Part shown: piece after piece, positions 45,053-57,757 of the stretch
Layout: the number at the start of each line of letters is the position of its first letter
How positions within the stretch are numbered: the stretch's first letter is position 1
From: Saxidomus purpurata
Taxonomy: Eukaryota; Mollusca; Bivalvia; Venerida; Veneridae
DNA: 64,000 nt
Direction of reading: 5' to 3'
NCBI GenBank assembly: GCA_022818135.1
Contig: JAFMSR010000002.1
Span: 53,307,594-53,371,593 of the forward strand
Position numbers and translations under genes: made by a program
Notes under the pieces: generated by a model
Databases searched by the model: none
Told to the model about the DNA's origin: nothing
The model's input: only the letters and a program-made list of their open reading frames with translations

Positions 45053-45806
45053 TAAAGCTGCTCGCTCTCAGATTTTGGTAAGAAATAAAGTTCTTCAAAC
45101 TGTATTTAAATAACGTATTTTAGAATATTTAGTCATATAAAAAGGCTCCAGTATAAATTCCTGTCACGTATACCTCTAAATTTTAAATCATACGCTACCA
45201 AATTGAAAAGCGTTGCAAACGCTTTTGAAATTTCAATATAAACATTTATCTTACGTTTCTCGGTGGTTTATCGAAAGATAACGGTGGATTAAATTTCTAT
45301 AAACTCACTGCCCACGCAGTGAAAACTATCAAAAGCTGTTAAAAAAACGTGGATTAACGTCAAAAAGTATACCGAGCGTAATGAATGCCGGAAACCACAT
45401 GACGATGACGTTTTCCGCGATTTTCGACATTTTATTGAAATAAACTCAACAAAATTAGAGTTTGAGACATAAAATAAACAGGATAGTTGTTGGTATCGGT
45501 GTCATATCACGAGAATTTCACCCGTGAACACCAAAAGTAGTTATTTTCACTCGTAGCTGCGCCACTCGTGAATATATCACTTTTGGTGCTCACTCGGTGA
45601 AATTATAACGATCTTACATCGAAACCAACAATCATCCTCTATACAGATATAGCGGTGCCGTGTAACCGACATTTTCAACGGTTCGCAAATTCCAGTACCT
45701 AGATTTTTGCTAATATTTTGATTCTAGCCTTTAGTTTTATTTCTGTATAAGTATGTCAATTTAAAAAAAATGTTCAACGGTAACTGGGAGTGAGCAGCTT
45801 TAAAAT
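45053..45806. mobile_element. MITE (TTAAAGCTGCTC ends) containing a second MITE
   Basis: The left TTAAAGCTGCTCGCTCTCAG and the right, read on the minus strand, TTAAAGCTGCTCACTCCCAG, define a 750-bp unit. It contains AAAAGCGTTGCAAACGCTTTT, a near-perfect palindrome also present in the copy at 58766-59105, which is shorter because it lacks the inner insertion at about 45488-45640. Confidence 0.7.
45488..45640. mobile_element. Inner MITE with TTGTTGGTATCG ends
   Basis: The left TTGTTGGTATCGGTGTCATA and right (minus) TTGTTGGTTTCGATGTAAGA flank AATTTCAC and CACCAAAAGTA blocks. One half of a related copy is at the window's right end. Confidence 0.68.
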
Positions 45807-46149
45807 ATTAAATACATTCTATTACTCATGCTATTGAAATGTATCATAAACGAATAAGCCTTGTAATATGTAGATTTTCTATATGATTAATTCTAATTAA
45901 CTATATTTTCTGTTCTGTTCTGTTCGTCCTAAGCCCTATCGAACATGCAATTCTGAAACAACTTTTGATAGAACCGTGTCCACTTCCAGCTTACAGTAAT
46001 TCAACGATAAATGCCGAGTAAAACGAGTGCTGACGGATTGTTCACTCTTGCCGGTTAAACTATATTACAGTTTTCAGACAGACTGGAGTGGTGGACAAAC
46101 TGTTAGAAAAAACAGAAATAAAAACAAATTCTTTCTTTCAACTTATTAC

Positions 46150-46360
46150 AGCACGAGGTTAAGGTGTCTGCCGCTCATCATGGAGGTTAAGGGTTCGAGC
46201 CCACTGGGGTCACGACCGTTACTCCTCATATGACACCATATGGCACCATAAGTGGTTTTCCAGGAAGCAGACTCAAGATTGACCCGATAAGCTACAAGCT
46301 TTCTTCACAATCGAGCTAAATTAAATAAGTATAAACTAAACTAACTGAGTTATAACAAAC
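46150..46360 (+). mobile_element. tRNA-derived SINE
   Basis: An A-box-like GAGGTTAAGGTGTCTGCC and B box GGTTCGAGCCC sit 40 nt apart, with a tail ending TAAACTAAACTAACTGAG. A copy with a similar tail lies at 62905-63117. Confidence 0.6.
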
Positions 46361-46895
46361 GTACACCAGGAATACTCTATGACCGTTATAGACGGTTCCT
46401 GCGTACACGTAATACAATTAATATGAAAATTATTCAGATTACAACTTGAAAGTATAGGTAAGTATATTTAAAGTACATACATTTACACTGTAATATCCCC
46501 TATACTTTTCGGTTATTCACCTGCAAAAATGACCGAACAAAACCAGGAAGACAAAATCAAACTAAGTCGCGCTTCGTCTGTTCCCCACAATGACTATAAG
46601 CGTAGTGTATTAAAGGGGAGGTAATCCAGACTTAAACCCAGCTATGTATCATCGTTTAAATCCGGTAAGTGATCTTGTAATGATCGACATGTACTTCCGT
46701 TCAACCATCGTCGGAACCCACGGCTAATTCCCCCCCCCCCCCCCCATTGTGAAAGAAAGCCCGGGGTGGCGGATCCGTTCAACATTAAATCCGTAAAGTA
46801 TAAAACCCCTTTGATCAATTTATTGTTCGTTTATAAATTTAGCAGGTTGAGTGTCAACTTCGAATAGATTAAACATCTCTTTTTCCTTAAATTGT
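46361..46895. other. No gene seen
   Basis: A C17 homopolymer ends near 46745. Nothing else is supported. Confidence 0.4.
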
Positions 46896-46899
46896 TTAT

Positions 46900-47066
46900 A
46901 GTCCCACCCACCGACGGTGTACATCACCGAAACAGGGGACCTCGGTTTTTTAGGTCTCATCCGAAAGACCATTACAGTGTTATGTGTGTGGAGGAGCGGG
47001 GGATCGAACCTGCGATCCCTTGATTACAAGCCCAGCGCGTTACCATTGTCCACTGATCCGCTCCAT
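46900..47066 (-). mobile_element. tRNA-derived SINE, minus strand
   Basis: The minus-strand head runs GGAGCGGATCAGTGGACAAT to CAGGTTCGATCCCCCGCTCC, with pairing acceptor ends and a B box. It is followed by TCTTTCGGATGAGACC and AAACCGAGGTCCCCTG, a central block shared by SINEs of several metazoan groups. The anticodon arm does not pair well, so it is not a working tRNA gene. Confidence 0.72.
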
Positions 47067-47105
47067 ATTTATAGTTACCACAACCTGTGCATCATATCAG
47101 CGTGA

Positions 47106-47335
47106 TTTAGCGTAGTTATACAAAGTTTCTATAAGTTTTGCAGTTCAAAGATTTTCTTAATATTTTTTCGCCAGGTAACGGAAGTGCTTTTAAATTCATT
47201 CTCATGTTCATATTGTAAAGATTAACTTCTATTCCTTGTGCCAAAGTTTACACTTAAGAAGAACTACTTTGCTGGAACCTGGAGAGCCTCTCGCGGTTCC
47301 AATTGTCAGGGACTGGATTAGTGTATTTCAGATTA
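47106..47335 (+). repeat. 230-bp direct repeat, copy 1
   Basis: TTATACAAAGTTTCTATAAG through TTGTCAGGGACTGGATTA is repeated at 50098-50322 in the same orientation with scattered changes. Function unknown. Confidence 0.72.
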
Positions 47336-47455
47336 TTATCGTACATTTTTATATACCCTACAGTAGACCTCAGTTCAGTATTTCAATTTAATTTAATCGT
47401 CTTTTTTATTATAAATGAGATATCTTCAGTCAAGAATCTTTTTATAACAATATTT

Positions 47456-47486
<31 letters not shown>

Positions 47487-48430
47487 CCATCATCAGCAGC
47501 AGCAGCCAAGCATTTTGATCATATCATTAATCATCATACTGTATGCACAGCAATCTAATCATCATCTATAAAAGCCAATCTTAACAAAATGCTCTTCAAC
47601 TAGATGTATCTGCTCATTTTAATCAATATAATTATACCTATCTAGATTCTACTTTTGTTTTGACTAAGGCAGATTTATGCATAATAATGTTGTTGACAGA
47701 ATTGCACCACGTGAATATACGTCATCGATAGAATCTACATCGCACATGATAGATCTAGTAGATCTAGGATTTGTTTTAATCAAATAGATATTTTTCGAAC
47801 TTTGGAAATATAGTATAGATCTAGATCTATAGAGTTGGAATTGTACAGTAACTGTACTGTACAGGAACCAGTCTTGCTTATTAAGTTAATCATTGAATGA
47901 TTGATGGTGTTGTAGATCTACAGTAGATCTTGTTAATTCAAGTCATATTCTCCTTGACTGTGTGCCTTTTTCCAGCAAAGCCCACAGGCCCAGATTTACC
48001 ATGAACCATAAGTTTACAGTAGTGATAAAATGCCCTCAAAATGACAAGGAATGATTTATCTTTTTTAAGTTATCTAGATTTCTACACACCTTCCTTTTTG
48101 CAGCATAAAGTTGAAAAGGACATGACGTAATACGATGACGTGTAACGTGTAGATTCTATTATGCCCAAACATATGGAACGCCTTTACTGTCTTATTATGT
48201 TGTTTTGTATTATACGCAGTCCATTTTCATGTAGATTTCTATACACGAGGTACATATAATAAGTTGACATGGTACATTTTTTAAGATATGCAGTGTCCGT
48301 TATATATGGCGGTTATATGCAGTGCAAAAATGTGTAGATAGAGCAATGTCGGGTATTATCGACCCTCTTCTATTATCGAACCTCTCAGTCACGGGCGGGC
48401 ACCTGGGTAGAACCTAGATAGCTTACAGAC
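47336..48430. other. Spacer with (CAT)n microsatellite, no gene
   Basis: (CAT)n followed by (CAG)4 at 47456-47508. The remainder is AT-rich with several AGATCTA-type hexamer clusters near 47740-47930 but no gene. Confidence 0.5.
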
Positions 48431-48435
48431 ATAAA

Positions 48436-48530
48436 AGAATCCGACCCAAGTAGGGCACGAACTTACTGCGGCGAGGGACAAGTGATCATCAGTCAGTGAC
48501 CTTAACCACTCGGCCATAAAGGCCATTCAT
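48436..48530 (-). mobile_element. tRNA-like SINE head, minus strand
   Basis: The minus strand reads GGCCGAGTGGTTAAGGTCAC (A box) and TTCGTGCCCTA (B-box position) with a long variable region, resembling a serine or leucine tRNA head. Confidence 0.5.
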
Positions 48531-50097
48531 TGTGTCTGAAGTTTCAAGGCTTTAATGGCTTACCGAGAAAGTGAATTTTAAGAAAACTTAACCAGATTGA
48601 AGACGACACTGCCGACGGACGTCAAGAAGGTTATGATAATGGCTCTTCTGTTTTTCGTAGAGAAGCAAAAATCGGATAAATCATTCTTTTGTTATTGATA
48701 CAGTATATACCGATTGAGGAACAAGTACTTGCAGCTTACATTAACTATCCCGATGAGTGCTTCCTTGGGCTCTGACCAATACTCGCTCCGAATTAACGGA
48801 TTTTCAAGGTCTTAGTAAAAAAATGGACCAGGATGAACTAAAAAAAACAGCAAGTACTCTTTAATTGCTGACTCAAAATGAATTTACATTCCGGTTTCAA
48901 CTGCTTCTAAAATCTAAATACTGTGATGTGAATGTTGATGAAAGAACGAAAAAGATAAACGGTACCTTTCAAGCTTGCAGTAAGAAGCAAAAAATATCGG
49001 ACCGCCTTCCCAGTACTTGCCTGGTTGAAATAAATTCCTATCCTAAATTGTAGGCAAAAACTGAACAGTGAGCAAAAATCAAAGACACAGGATAAATGAA
49101 TAACTGAACAAGAAAAACTAGTAAGTTTTTTTTAGCAAACTTCATACAAGGCTTCCAGTAGCCATCACACATACGTAAATAATCAAGTTAGATAGCTCTT
49201 TCTTATGACCCTTCATTCTTCGACTTAGACATTCTGTTTTAAAATTTGCGTGCAAATACGTTTAAGTCCATATCTCAGTAACTACTTGATGTATAGAAAG
49301 AACGTTCGAAGAGCACGCTTTTGGATTGCCTATGGGCCGGTCCGTCCAAGGATATAACGTTGTTTGTACAACATATAATAGTTATTATATTGTATGTACA
49401 CACACTTTTGCACTGCATATTGTTAAATAACCACTACATAGTAAAGAAAAGGTACTGCATAACACGAAAAATGTGCATGTACCATGTCAAATGAAATATG
49501 TGCCAGTGGCGGATCCAGGATTTGGTCTTGGGGGTTGGGGGGGGGGGGTAACTTTTTTGCCATTTGTTGGTTCTGCTCAAGCCTTATAAGTGACGGCAAT
49601 TATGAAATTATGACTGTTTTTCTCTGACTTAAGTAATCGAACACTAAATAGCGGTGGAGCGAGCGAGTGTTTTAACATGTATAATTGAATGGCAATGAAC
49701 AATGTCAGGGCCGTGCCAGAGGTTAAAAATAGGGAGGCCTTTCTAGGGGGTTCGGGCTGCTGCCCCGAAAATTTTTATTTTCGAGGGTGCCATTTCGTGC
49801 TTTTCCTGCTTTCAAACGTGTTTTTGATACTTTAAAGATACCGAGTTCGGAAACGAAAATATAATTTATACTCGATTTTATGTATGGTTGGGAATTTTGG
49901 GAAGCCAGGTGCGCCCCCCCCCCACCCCCGCCCGCGTGTGCCTCGTATACATGACAATATACTGCGTATAAAACAATACAACATAAGACAGTAAAGGCGT
50001 TCCATACAAACATCACCGAATTTCAAGGACTATCAGCAACAGTAAAAGAGGGTTGACGCCCAGATAACATGGGACTATCAATAACAGATAGTCTCCA
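48531..50097. other. No gene; dispersed repeat traces
   Basis: CAGTGGCGGATCCAGGATTT at 49504 with a following G tract is a terminus often seen in dispersed invertebrate repeats; its partner end was not found. A second CCCCCCC/GCCCG tract lies at 49912-49933. No supported gene. Confidence 0.4.
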
Positions 50098-50322
50098 TCT
50101 AGCTTAGTTATACAAAGTTTCTATAAGTTTTGCAGTTCAAAGGTTTTATTAATATGTTTTTCCGACAGGTAACGGAAGACCTTTAAATTCATGTTCATGT
50201 TCATATTTTGAAGATTAAATTCTATTTCTTTTGCTAAAGTTAAGCGTAAGAAGAACTATTTCGCTGGAAAGCCGCTCGTGGTTCCGATTGTCAGGGACTG
50301 GATTAATGTATTTCAGAGGCCT
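50098..50322 (+). repeat. 230-bp direct repeat, copy 2
   Basis: Diverged copy of 47106-47335, including GTAACGGAAG, GAAGAACTA and TTGTCAGGGACTGGATTA. It lies 3 kb downstream. Confidence 0.72.
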
Positions 50323-52106
50323 CATTACTTGCTATAAACATGTTAAAATCCAAACACGTTTTGCTTCTCATGTGAGCTTATATTACCACCATGGCTCCCT
50401 GTTCTGTTCATGCATGCTGCCCATGAGGTATGACCCTTTGGGTGGAAGCTTTTTAAGCAGTCAACTTATTTAATTTTTAAATCTGCGACATTACTAGCAT
50501 ACTAATGAACGAATGAATTATGCATGCGTTCTGCATACGTTCACCTTGCTTTCAAATTGTACCCATGAACATCATTCCACTAAAACTACGCAGTCATTTA
50601 CGTTGAGATGTTTTTCATTACTTTGCTACTTTAATGAGTTTAATTTTAAATTATTGAGACCTCGCTCGTATTTTAATCTTTTCCAAAGACATAATCTCAA
50701 TATTAAAGTACTAATGTAATAATGTAATGTCTCTTTTTTCGGTTTTATTTTTTATGTTTTTTGCACTGAAAAGGATTTTTTTAAATAAGCAATACTGTTT
50801 CAATAGCCTTTGTGTAAAAAAAACTTTAGGGTTTGTTGAAATATTTCCGGCTGAGTTGTTGCAACAATATATACCAAACGACAGTTTAATTTGAAAAGAC
50901 CGGTAAATAAAAGGCTGAAAGTTATTAAAAGCAGCTGTCAATCAGTAACCCGGCGTCAGCTGTTTTGTGTAGGTGTGACGGCCAAATCGCATTTACTTCC
51001 TCAATGAACATTGACAATTTGGTACAATAAAGACTCATTTCACTGTTATAAATTTCCTTTTCTATCTGATTATCAACATTCACTACCGAGGCAGCGAGAT
51101 TTTACTATGCTACCATTCGGGGTAAAGGTCATTTAACAGCCGCTGCGATTGGTGGTTAAAATTATGGCGAGCCGTTTTACTATTTAAACTGCCGAGGCAG
51201 CGTGATCGTGACACATAGGTCTTATAAAAAAACAAGCTAATATAAATGCTTTCATGGACGGACCTTTATAAAATTTACTTCAAATCAAATCAGATCATGA
51301 CACATTGTAATTCTAAATTTAACAAAATGGATGAGTAGTAAACGTACATGCAAAGCCGATCTGAGTAGCCGACACAAATAATACTAGTTTACTCACATTG
51401 CTCAGTTGTATAGGTGTTCAAGCCGGTCATTTAAGATATTGTCTTTGAAATCAACTGATTTTCTTTTATTAACAGCTTTTTTTTGTGGTAGCTGGTATAA
51501 AGGGTCTCTTTTATAAGTATTATTTTTTTCCTGAACACTTTCCTTCAGTCTAAAATTGCTTAGTTTATTCAACACTCTCACAGAACTTGGAACAAAATAA
51601 AGCTCCACTTGTCAACACATACTTAACGGATAATTGTGCCAAATTTAATTGACAATTATATGCAGCTTATCTGATATACATGAGACACAAACACACTTTA
51701 TCTATACCACTTGCCTATTTTTCTGAAAAATTGAGGGAAAATTTTAGTCAGAGGGAAATATAATCAAAGTCCTCAAAGTGCTCCCAGTTGGTGTCAAATC
51801 CTTGTTCCATACAATGTGAGGCACATTCATACTTTTCAATATAATCCAACATTGCTGAATATTCAGTTTCCTAGTATAAACAGCAGTCGAGGAGGAAATA
51901 GTGGTGTTTATTATAAAATAACCAACTGAATTTAGATCGAATGTGTCAGCGTCGAGCTGCAATGTCGGTAATCAACGTTTTGTGTATGCATTGTAGGCTA
52001 CAAGTATGTCTTTGAAGTTGTGATTGCATTTTAAACACAGTTCACTTTATTTTTCAAATAAGTCCAGATATCTAATCATTCTCAAGTAACATAGATTGAT
52101 TTATTG
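50323..52106. other. No gene seen
   Basis: AT-rich spacer. CCGAGGCAGCG occurs twice (about 51086 and 51193). No gene or element is supported. Confidence 0.4.
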
Positions 52107-52190
52107 TCTCTCGTGGCCTAGTGGTTAAAGCAACCGTATTAGGATAGGGGTATCGAAGTTCAAAACCCAGCAGTGTTTCGTCTTGAAATG
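52107..52190 (+). mobile_element. tRNA-like SINE head
   Basis: GTGGCCTAGTGGTTAAAGCA and GTTCAAAACCC match A and B boxes. The rest is degenerate. Confidence 0.45.
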
Positions 52191-52570
52191 GCTAGTTGGT
52201 GAGCCCCGCCAGTTAGTGTAAGAATGGTTATCGCACGGCTACCTACATGGCTCCTCGTAACAAAAGGACATAATTTAAGAAGTGTAATGTGCTCAAATGT
52301 CTGGTCTTTAAAAAGTGATGACAGCATTATATATAGCTACTTTACCTTATTACTTTGCATGATATCTTATTTATTTATGGTACATATTAACAACATGAGG
52401 CTCAACTGTCTTTGTATCTACATGCATTTGTACTGTATATATGTAATAACATTCATATGTTTACCAATGCATGTGATATCCCGTATATGGATAAATGTAC
52501 ATACGAAATACTTTTACTAGAGTTTACTCTGAAACACCTTTCGGGACCTGCATATAAAAACTTGCAAGTA

Positions 52571-52839
52571 CAGTAAACTCCGTTTATAACAAACTCATTG
52601 GGACCATAAAAATGTGTTCCTTATATCCGGAGTTTGTAATATCCGTACAACATTTTCATAAAAAATAAAGAAATAAATTAAATCGGGCAGAGAAAATGTG
52701 TTCCTTATATCCGGAGTTTGTAATATCCGTACAACATTTTCATAAAAAATAAAGAAATAAATTAAATCGGGCAGAGAAAATGTGTTCCTTATATCCGGAT
52801 TTTCGCTATATCCGGAGTCGTTATATACGGAGTTTACTG
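52571..52839. mobile_element. TA-flanked MITE (mariner-like) with exact 84-bp internal duplication
   Basis: CAGTAAACTCCG at 52571 and CGGAGTTTACTG ending 52839 are perfect inverted ends flanked by TA on both sides. AATGTGTTCCTTATATCCGG appears at 52611, 52695 and 52779, exactly 84 bp apart. Confidence 0.85.
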
Positions 52840-52924
52840 TACCGCTTTTATCAAACGAAATAATAAGATGGCAGACGATTGCCTTTACTGAAACATCATA
52901 AAAACGGAAATTCCAAAATATGCA

Positions 52925-54941
52925 CTAAAATGCAGCATTGCAATGGGAACATCTCCTCTCAGCCGTCATCACACAGCATATGAGACCTAGCGGGAAGAAC
53001 AGCAAGCATAGAATAAGTCCAAGGGGAGTGTACACTGTCCTCAAATAACCAGTCTGCAAATAATAAAATAAGAATATCAGAATGTTACGTGTATTTAAAA
53101 TCTTAACATACTATTTTTTTAAATCAAAATATGACGAAAATGGTTTTGTGTGATAAATGGTTATATAGAGTTTAGCATGAATTATTCAACAAACATGAAG
53201 TGTTTTCGGGAATATACGTACATTCTTAAATGTTTGATTCTGACCGTTGAACTATTTTGTGTCGGACGATTTTCAGATGAGAATAATCAGTATTCTGTAT
53301 AAGAATCAAGCATCAAAACGCCAGTATAAGTTGTCATTAAAAGGACACCTAAAAACGACATTTCCGTATTTCGGTTTGTTACGTACCATTAATTGTCCGA
53401 ATGACTGCTCGCTTTAAATCTTTTGATTAAATAAGATGACATGATCAAGTAGGCTCTGCATTTATATTGGAAATAATTTCTTTTTACAGCATACAATAAA
53501 CTCTGTATATAACGAACATCTCGGGACCATTTATATTTGTTACTAATATCCGAAGTTTGTTATATCCGTAAATAATTTTATTATTTAAAAAAAGAAGAAG
53601 AAAAATCGGGCCAAGAAAATGTGTTCCTTATATCCAGAATTTCGCTATATCCAGAGTCGTTATACACATAATTTTCTGTACCTGGTATAAAGATGCACAG
53701 TTAAAATTATTAAGTCATTCTACATAATGTTTAATCTAATCCTTGGCAAACTATAAATGAACATTATCCAAGTACATGATTTAGTGAAATCAACAAATAC
53801 CAGATGTCCAGGTAGTTACCACTACACGTTTAACATAATATGTGCTGTATAAACAGCCATTACACATAATTGGGAATGTATCTCTTCATATTGCAACTAC
53901 CTAATCCTCATTGGTTGTTGCTGGCAAATGAAAATAATTCCACATTTATTGTACCACCCAAACTTACGATTATGTTCTTTAAACGCAAATAATGTGTTCA
54001 AATTACAGAAGGCCTCTATGTCGATTCTTTGTGCTTAAATGAGGCATATTTCGATATATGTTGTTCTTTAAAATTGTGTTTATTTATCATTTAACGCTCA
54101 TTGAACACACTATTTATATTTGGAGAATAAACCTGCTGGATGTAGGGAGTGCCCCTTTAATATGTATGGTTAATGCCACTTTAATGTTTAAATCACACGA
54201 TCTATTTAAAGGTAACTGCAGTTCCAACACTATCACGGTTTAAAATTGACTTACACCACAATGTGGGCAATTTCCTAAACCTCTGGGAACACCTGGCTGA
54301 GAAATAACAACTACGTTGCTAGGCTGAGCTTGAAAGTGCCCGTATGTCGGTGGATAACCAGACTGTGTCTGCTGAGTAACCTGAACACCATAGGGGGGTG
54401 GCGCTGAAAAAGAACAATGGTATAATGGTTTAGAACAAAATACATTTGAAATATGCTAAAGAAGTTTTTTTTGTATTTTGTCCATTTCCTAATTATTCCG
54501 TTGGTTGCTCAAATGAAAACGGTAAAAAAATTACTGACTGAAAAGCGAACTATGCAGTTCGTAATAAGACAGCATGTAAACATGTACAAGGTGATCATGA
54601 TCTGCACTGATTGCAAGGACAGAATTACTAACTATAGTGGGATAAAAAGCCAACGACCAACACGCAGTGCGATGTTTAGTGATATCGAGTCAGCGACCTT
54701 AAAGGGGGTCATCCTACATAAAAAAAAATTAGTAAGTAAACGCTATTGAGTATTTTTTTTTTAATTTCTTGATAAAATAATTTATTCGTTGTATGGAATG
54801 CCCCTTTAAACTAAAAACTGTGTCAATATCGAACATTGTGATCTGGATGTGTCTTCGCTTAATTTACTGAAACAAAGCATGAAACTTGGTACAACGTTAC
54901 CTTTACTTACGTTGGTACTGTGGAGGGGCGTTTGGATTCAT
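52925..54941 (-). CDS. BRI3-like small membrane protein, paralogue C (3 coding exons)
   Basis: Exons 54941-54911, 54403-54255 and 53053-52925 join in phases 1 and 0 to 102 codons. MNPNAPPQYQ opens; exon 2 is Pro/Gln/Tyr-rich with SNVVVISQPG (shared with paralogue A's SNVVVVTQPQ) and ends GNCPHCG. The 129-nt last exon gives a hydrophobic segment (LGLILCLLFFPLGLICC) and the tail CSHCNAAF. It is the most diverged copy: the VSD-Phe entry of A and B is replaced by a TGYLRTVYTP stretch, but all Cys positions are kept. It has the shortest introns (507 and 1201 nt). An acceptor edge at 54965 and a minus-strand donor at 55751 suggest an untranslated first exon starting above 55752. Family role as for the other two copies. 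Confidence 0.82.
53494..53678. mobile_element. Second copy of the TA-flanked MITE
   Basis: CAATAAACTCTGTATATAAC to ATAATTTTCTG with TA on both sides; it has the interior blocks AATGTGTTCCTTATATCC and TTCGCTATATCC in single copy. It lies in intron 2 of paralogue C or just above its last exon. Confidence 0.68.
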
Positions 54942-54965
54942 TCTTTAAACTGGAAGATCTTATAT

Positions 54966-57757
54966 CTGGAAACAAATATTTTATTTTACAAAAAAAAAAA
55001 AAAACCAATAAAATTGTGTTGGAAATAAGAAGATAATGGGACGAGGATTAAAAGATTAACTATTCAATTAATTTAAAGGAATTCATCGGTAACAAGCTTG
55101 GGAAAATATTTGTACGATGTACAACTACTTTGTGTTTGTTAGAACTATATTATTGCAGCATTCTACGCTATGAAAGTACAGCTACTCAGATTAGTTTTGC
55201 ACGGGTTTATTTGTTTTACATGTTCTCTTAACTACATATTTCTTCAGACACCAACAATGCTCGGAAAAAATCACTTTATTTCATGAAAGAAAGGTACTGA
55301 GTCTCTTGGTTTATACCATTAAAGACCATGAGATAAAATTAAAGTAAACGGTTGCTTATAGATGAGAAACGACCCAATGTATGCCTGGATGTAAAAACAA
55401 TCCTTTTAGAATACAAAATGTCAAAACTTAAATCTAGCCAATACACTTTACGAAAAAAAATAACAGGGTGAAATAAAAGAAAACTGATATTGTTCTATCT
55501 TGAAATAGTTTTTTTTTAATATAATCAATACCTAAGGTTTTGGAAAAATTCAGTTGAAAACATTATGAGAATGAATTTTAGATTATACTTACTAAAATAA
55601 GATAAACTAGTATACTAGGCTTTCAGAATTTTTTTAAAAAATCCGATGGGTTATATGCTAGAAACTGGGTATATACTAAATATAACAAAATGAAAATAAC
55701 CCAGCTTTTGTGTAAATCGGAAATTTGGATAAATTGAGTAAATTTACTTACCTTGTACGTTATACCTATAATATAAACACACTAAAATCTATTTGTTTAA
55801 TCCCTTAAGCACTTATTGAACTATTGAACTAGCTGGCTAGGTATTGAATCATAAAATATTTAATTTGGATTAAATAGTATACCCTCAAACCTGTGTACAA
55901 CGACCACTTGATTAAAATGACTGAAATGATTTTTTGCAGATAGATGACCTCACATTTTTATGAACTAAATTTGATTATTTCACTATTTTCCTTTCTGATC
56001 AATCTTGCGAGGAGGTCTTCTTTTGGAGGTGGTCTTCAATGCCACAATTTTGACTGTAAATAAAAACATAAGAATTATATTAAATAGTCAAATATCTCTT
56101 GAGTTTGCATAAATGAAGTTGCTTATTGACAATGACTTGTTTTGAAGTGTTTAAATGGTCTTTCGCTATTTTGAATCACATTAATTATATACAGTCAAAC
56201 CTGTCCAAGCAGGCAGCCAATGAATGACTCATATGTGGCCGTTTAAAACTGGTGAATGTTAAAGATCAAAAATTATATAGAAAAGTGTAAAAGTAAATGC
56301 TAGAATGAACAACATACCTTAAAAATCAACATAGCAGTTTGAAAAAAAATCTTTTGAAAATGTTGGAGCAGTCGAGTTGACGGCGCCGCCTTACTACAAT
56401 GTATACATGTATATTGGCGAGCAGCTTTAAAACAGGTGGATGATTTGACCTACTGACCTAACCATCAATGCAGATAATGACTAACCCCCACAATTAATAT
56501 GAAAATTCTAGATAAAAAAATAAAGCGTTTGATCAGAAACCATTATGCTGTCCAAAGTCACTGTGACCTTGACCTTTGGACTAGTACAAACTGCAAGAGT
56601 AAAGTTGAACCTATCCATTTTCATTACAAATCCGCAAGTAAGATACGATACAAAAGAAGACAGTATATAGACAGGAAGTATCCACTGAACATTTGCTGAT
56701 GTCCCCAGTGAGGGCAACGGTATATAATTTTTAAAATGATAAGACAACAAGAAGGAACCAAACCTCTGTTCAGAGTTGTCGTTCCTTTTAAATAAAAAAA
56801 CGCCATTATCTGGCGACAAAACAAGCAACTCAAATCTAGTTTTATTATTATTTTTTTTTAATTTGTGGCAATTATTGGCCACTGGTATGTTTAAAGATGT
56901 ATATTTAAACTCATATATAAAGTGATAGCGTTTTTGCTCCGGCAACGGTAGCAAAACATAGTTCATGCCTTAATATTAGCATAGAGTCTTTCATTTTTCT
57001 TTCTCCATTATTGATTGATGAATGTTTTACAGTTTCACAACATTTTCCAAACAACCGTAGAGTACTATACTCTACATTATCTCTAAGAGTGTCTTTCTGC
57101 CTGGAATTGATCAAACAACAGATTATAAAGCGTCTTTTCCAGACATGACAAGGAGTGTGTGTAACATCGCTACAGAACATCTATCCTGAAAAAAACATAC
57201 AAAATTCTGGAGGTGGGAGTGCGGGTTTAATATATATATTAGCTAAACTTTTTTTTTGGCTACTGAGCGAGCCAGGATACATATTGCATATAAATATCTA
57301 ATTTCGTAATGAAAAGTGTGTATTGTATTTGTTTCTGCTTGGTAAAAAAAATCGAGAATAATCATTGAACATTTTTGCCGCCAAATAACTCTCTCTTTCG
57401 TGAATGCTGCTGACACTTAGAGATCGGGTGGAAACACTACCTCAAATGTAAACACAGTATCAATATAATATACTTTTCTTTTTATAGTAACTTGTATCAA
57501 ACGGGGTGATAACCATGGATAACGTGACTGATAAATGCTCTATTTTATCTTTACATTTTTATCCGTTACAGTTGTCATTATCATATGATAACATATGATC
57601 ACCAAGTTATCATTTGACAGTCCCCGGATGACGAAGATACAGTATAACAGACTTTGATCAAATACGTTGATATAACGCTGATATTGTTAAGTTTTGAATT
57701 TAAGTTTCATCAGTACATTTGACGAAATTTAAGAAAGTAAATAATAACATAATAAAT
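54966..57757. other. Divergent spacer between BRI3-like C and the membrane-protein gene
   Basis: No gene is supported. ACAGTCAAACCTGTCC at 56192 and CCTCAAACCTGTGTAC at 55882 are mariner-type MITE ends; GTGACCTTGACCTTTGG at 56561 is a scrap of the mollusc tandem repeat seen at 11060-11600. Promoters of the two divergent genes should lie here but show no clear TATA element. Confidence 0.4.

Noticed and set aside
46988..47066. Functional tRNA gene on the minus strand
   Set aside because: Acceptor stem and B box are good, but the anticodon stem has mismatches and a SINE body follows directly. It is a SINE head.
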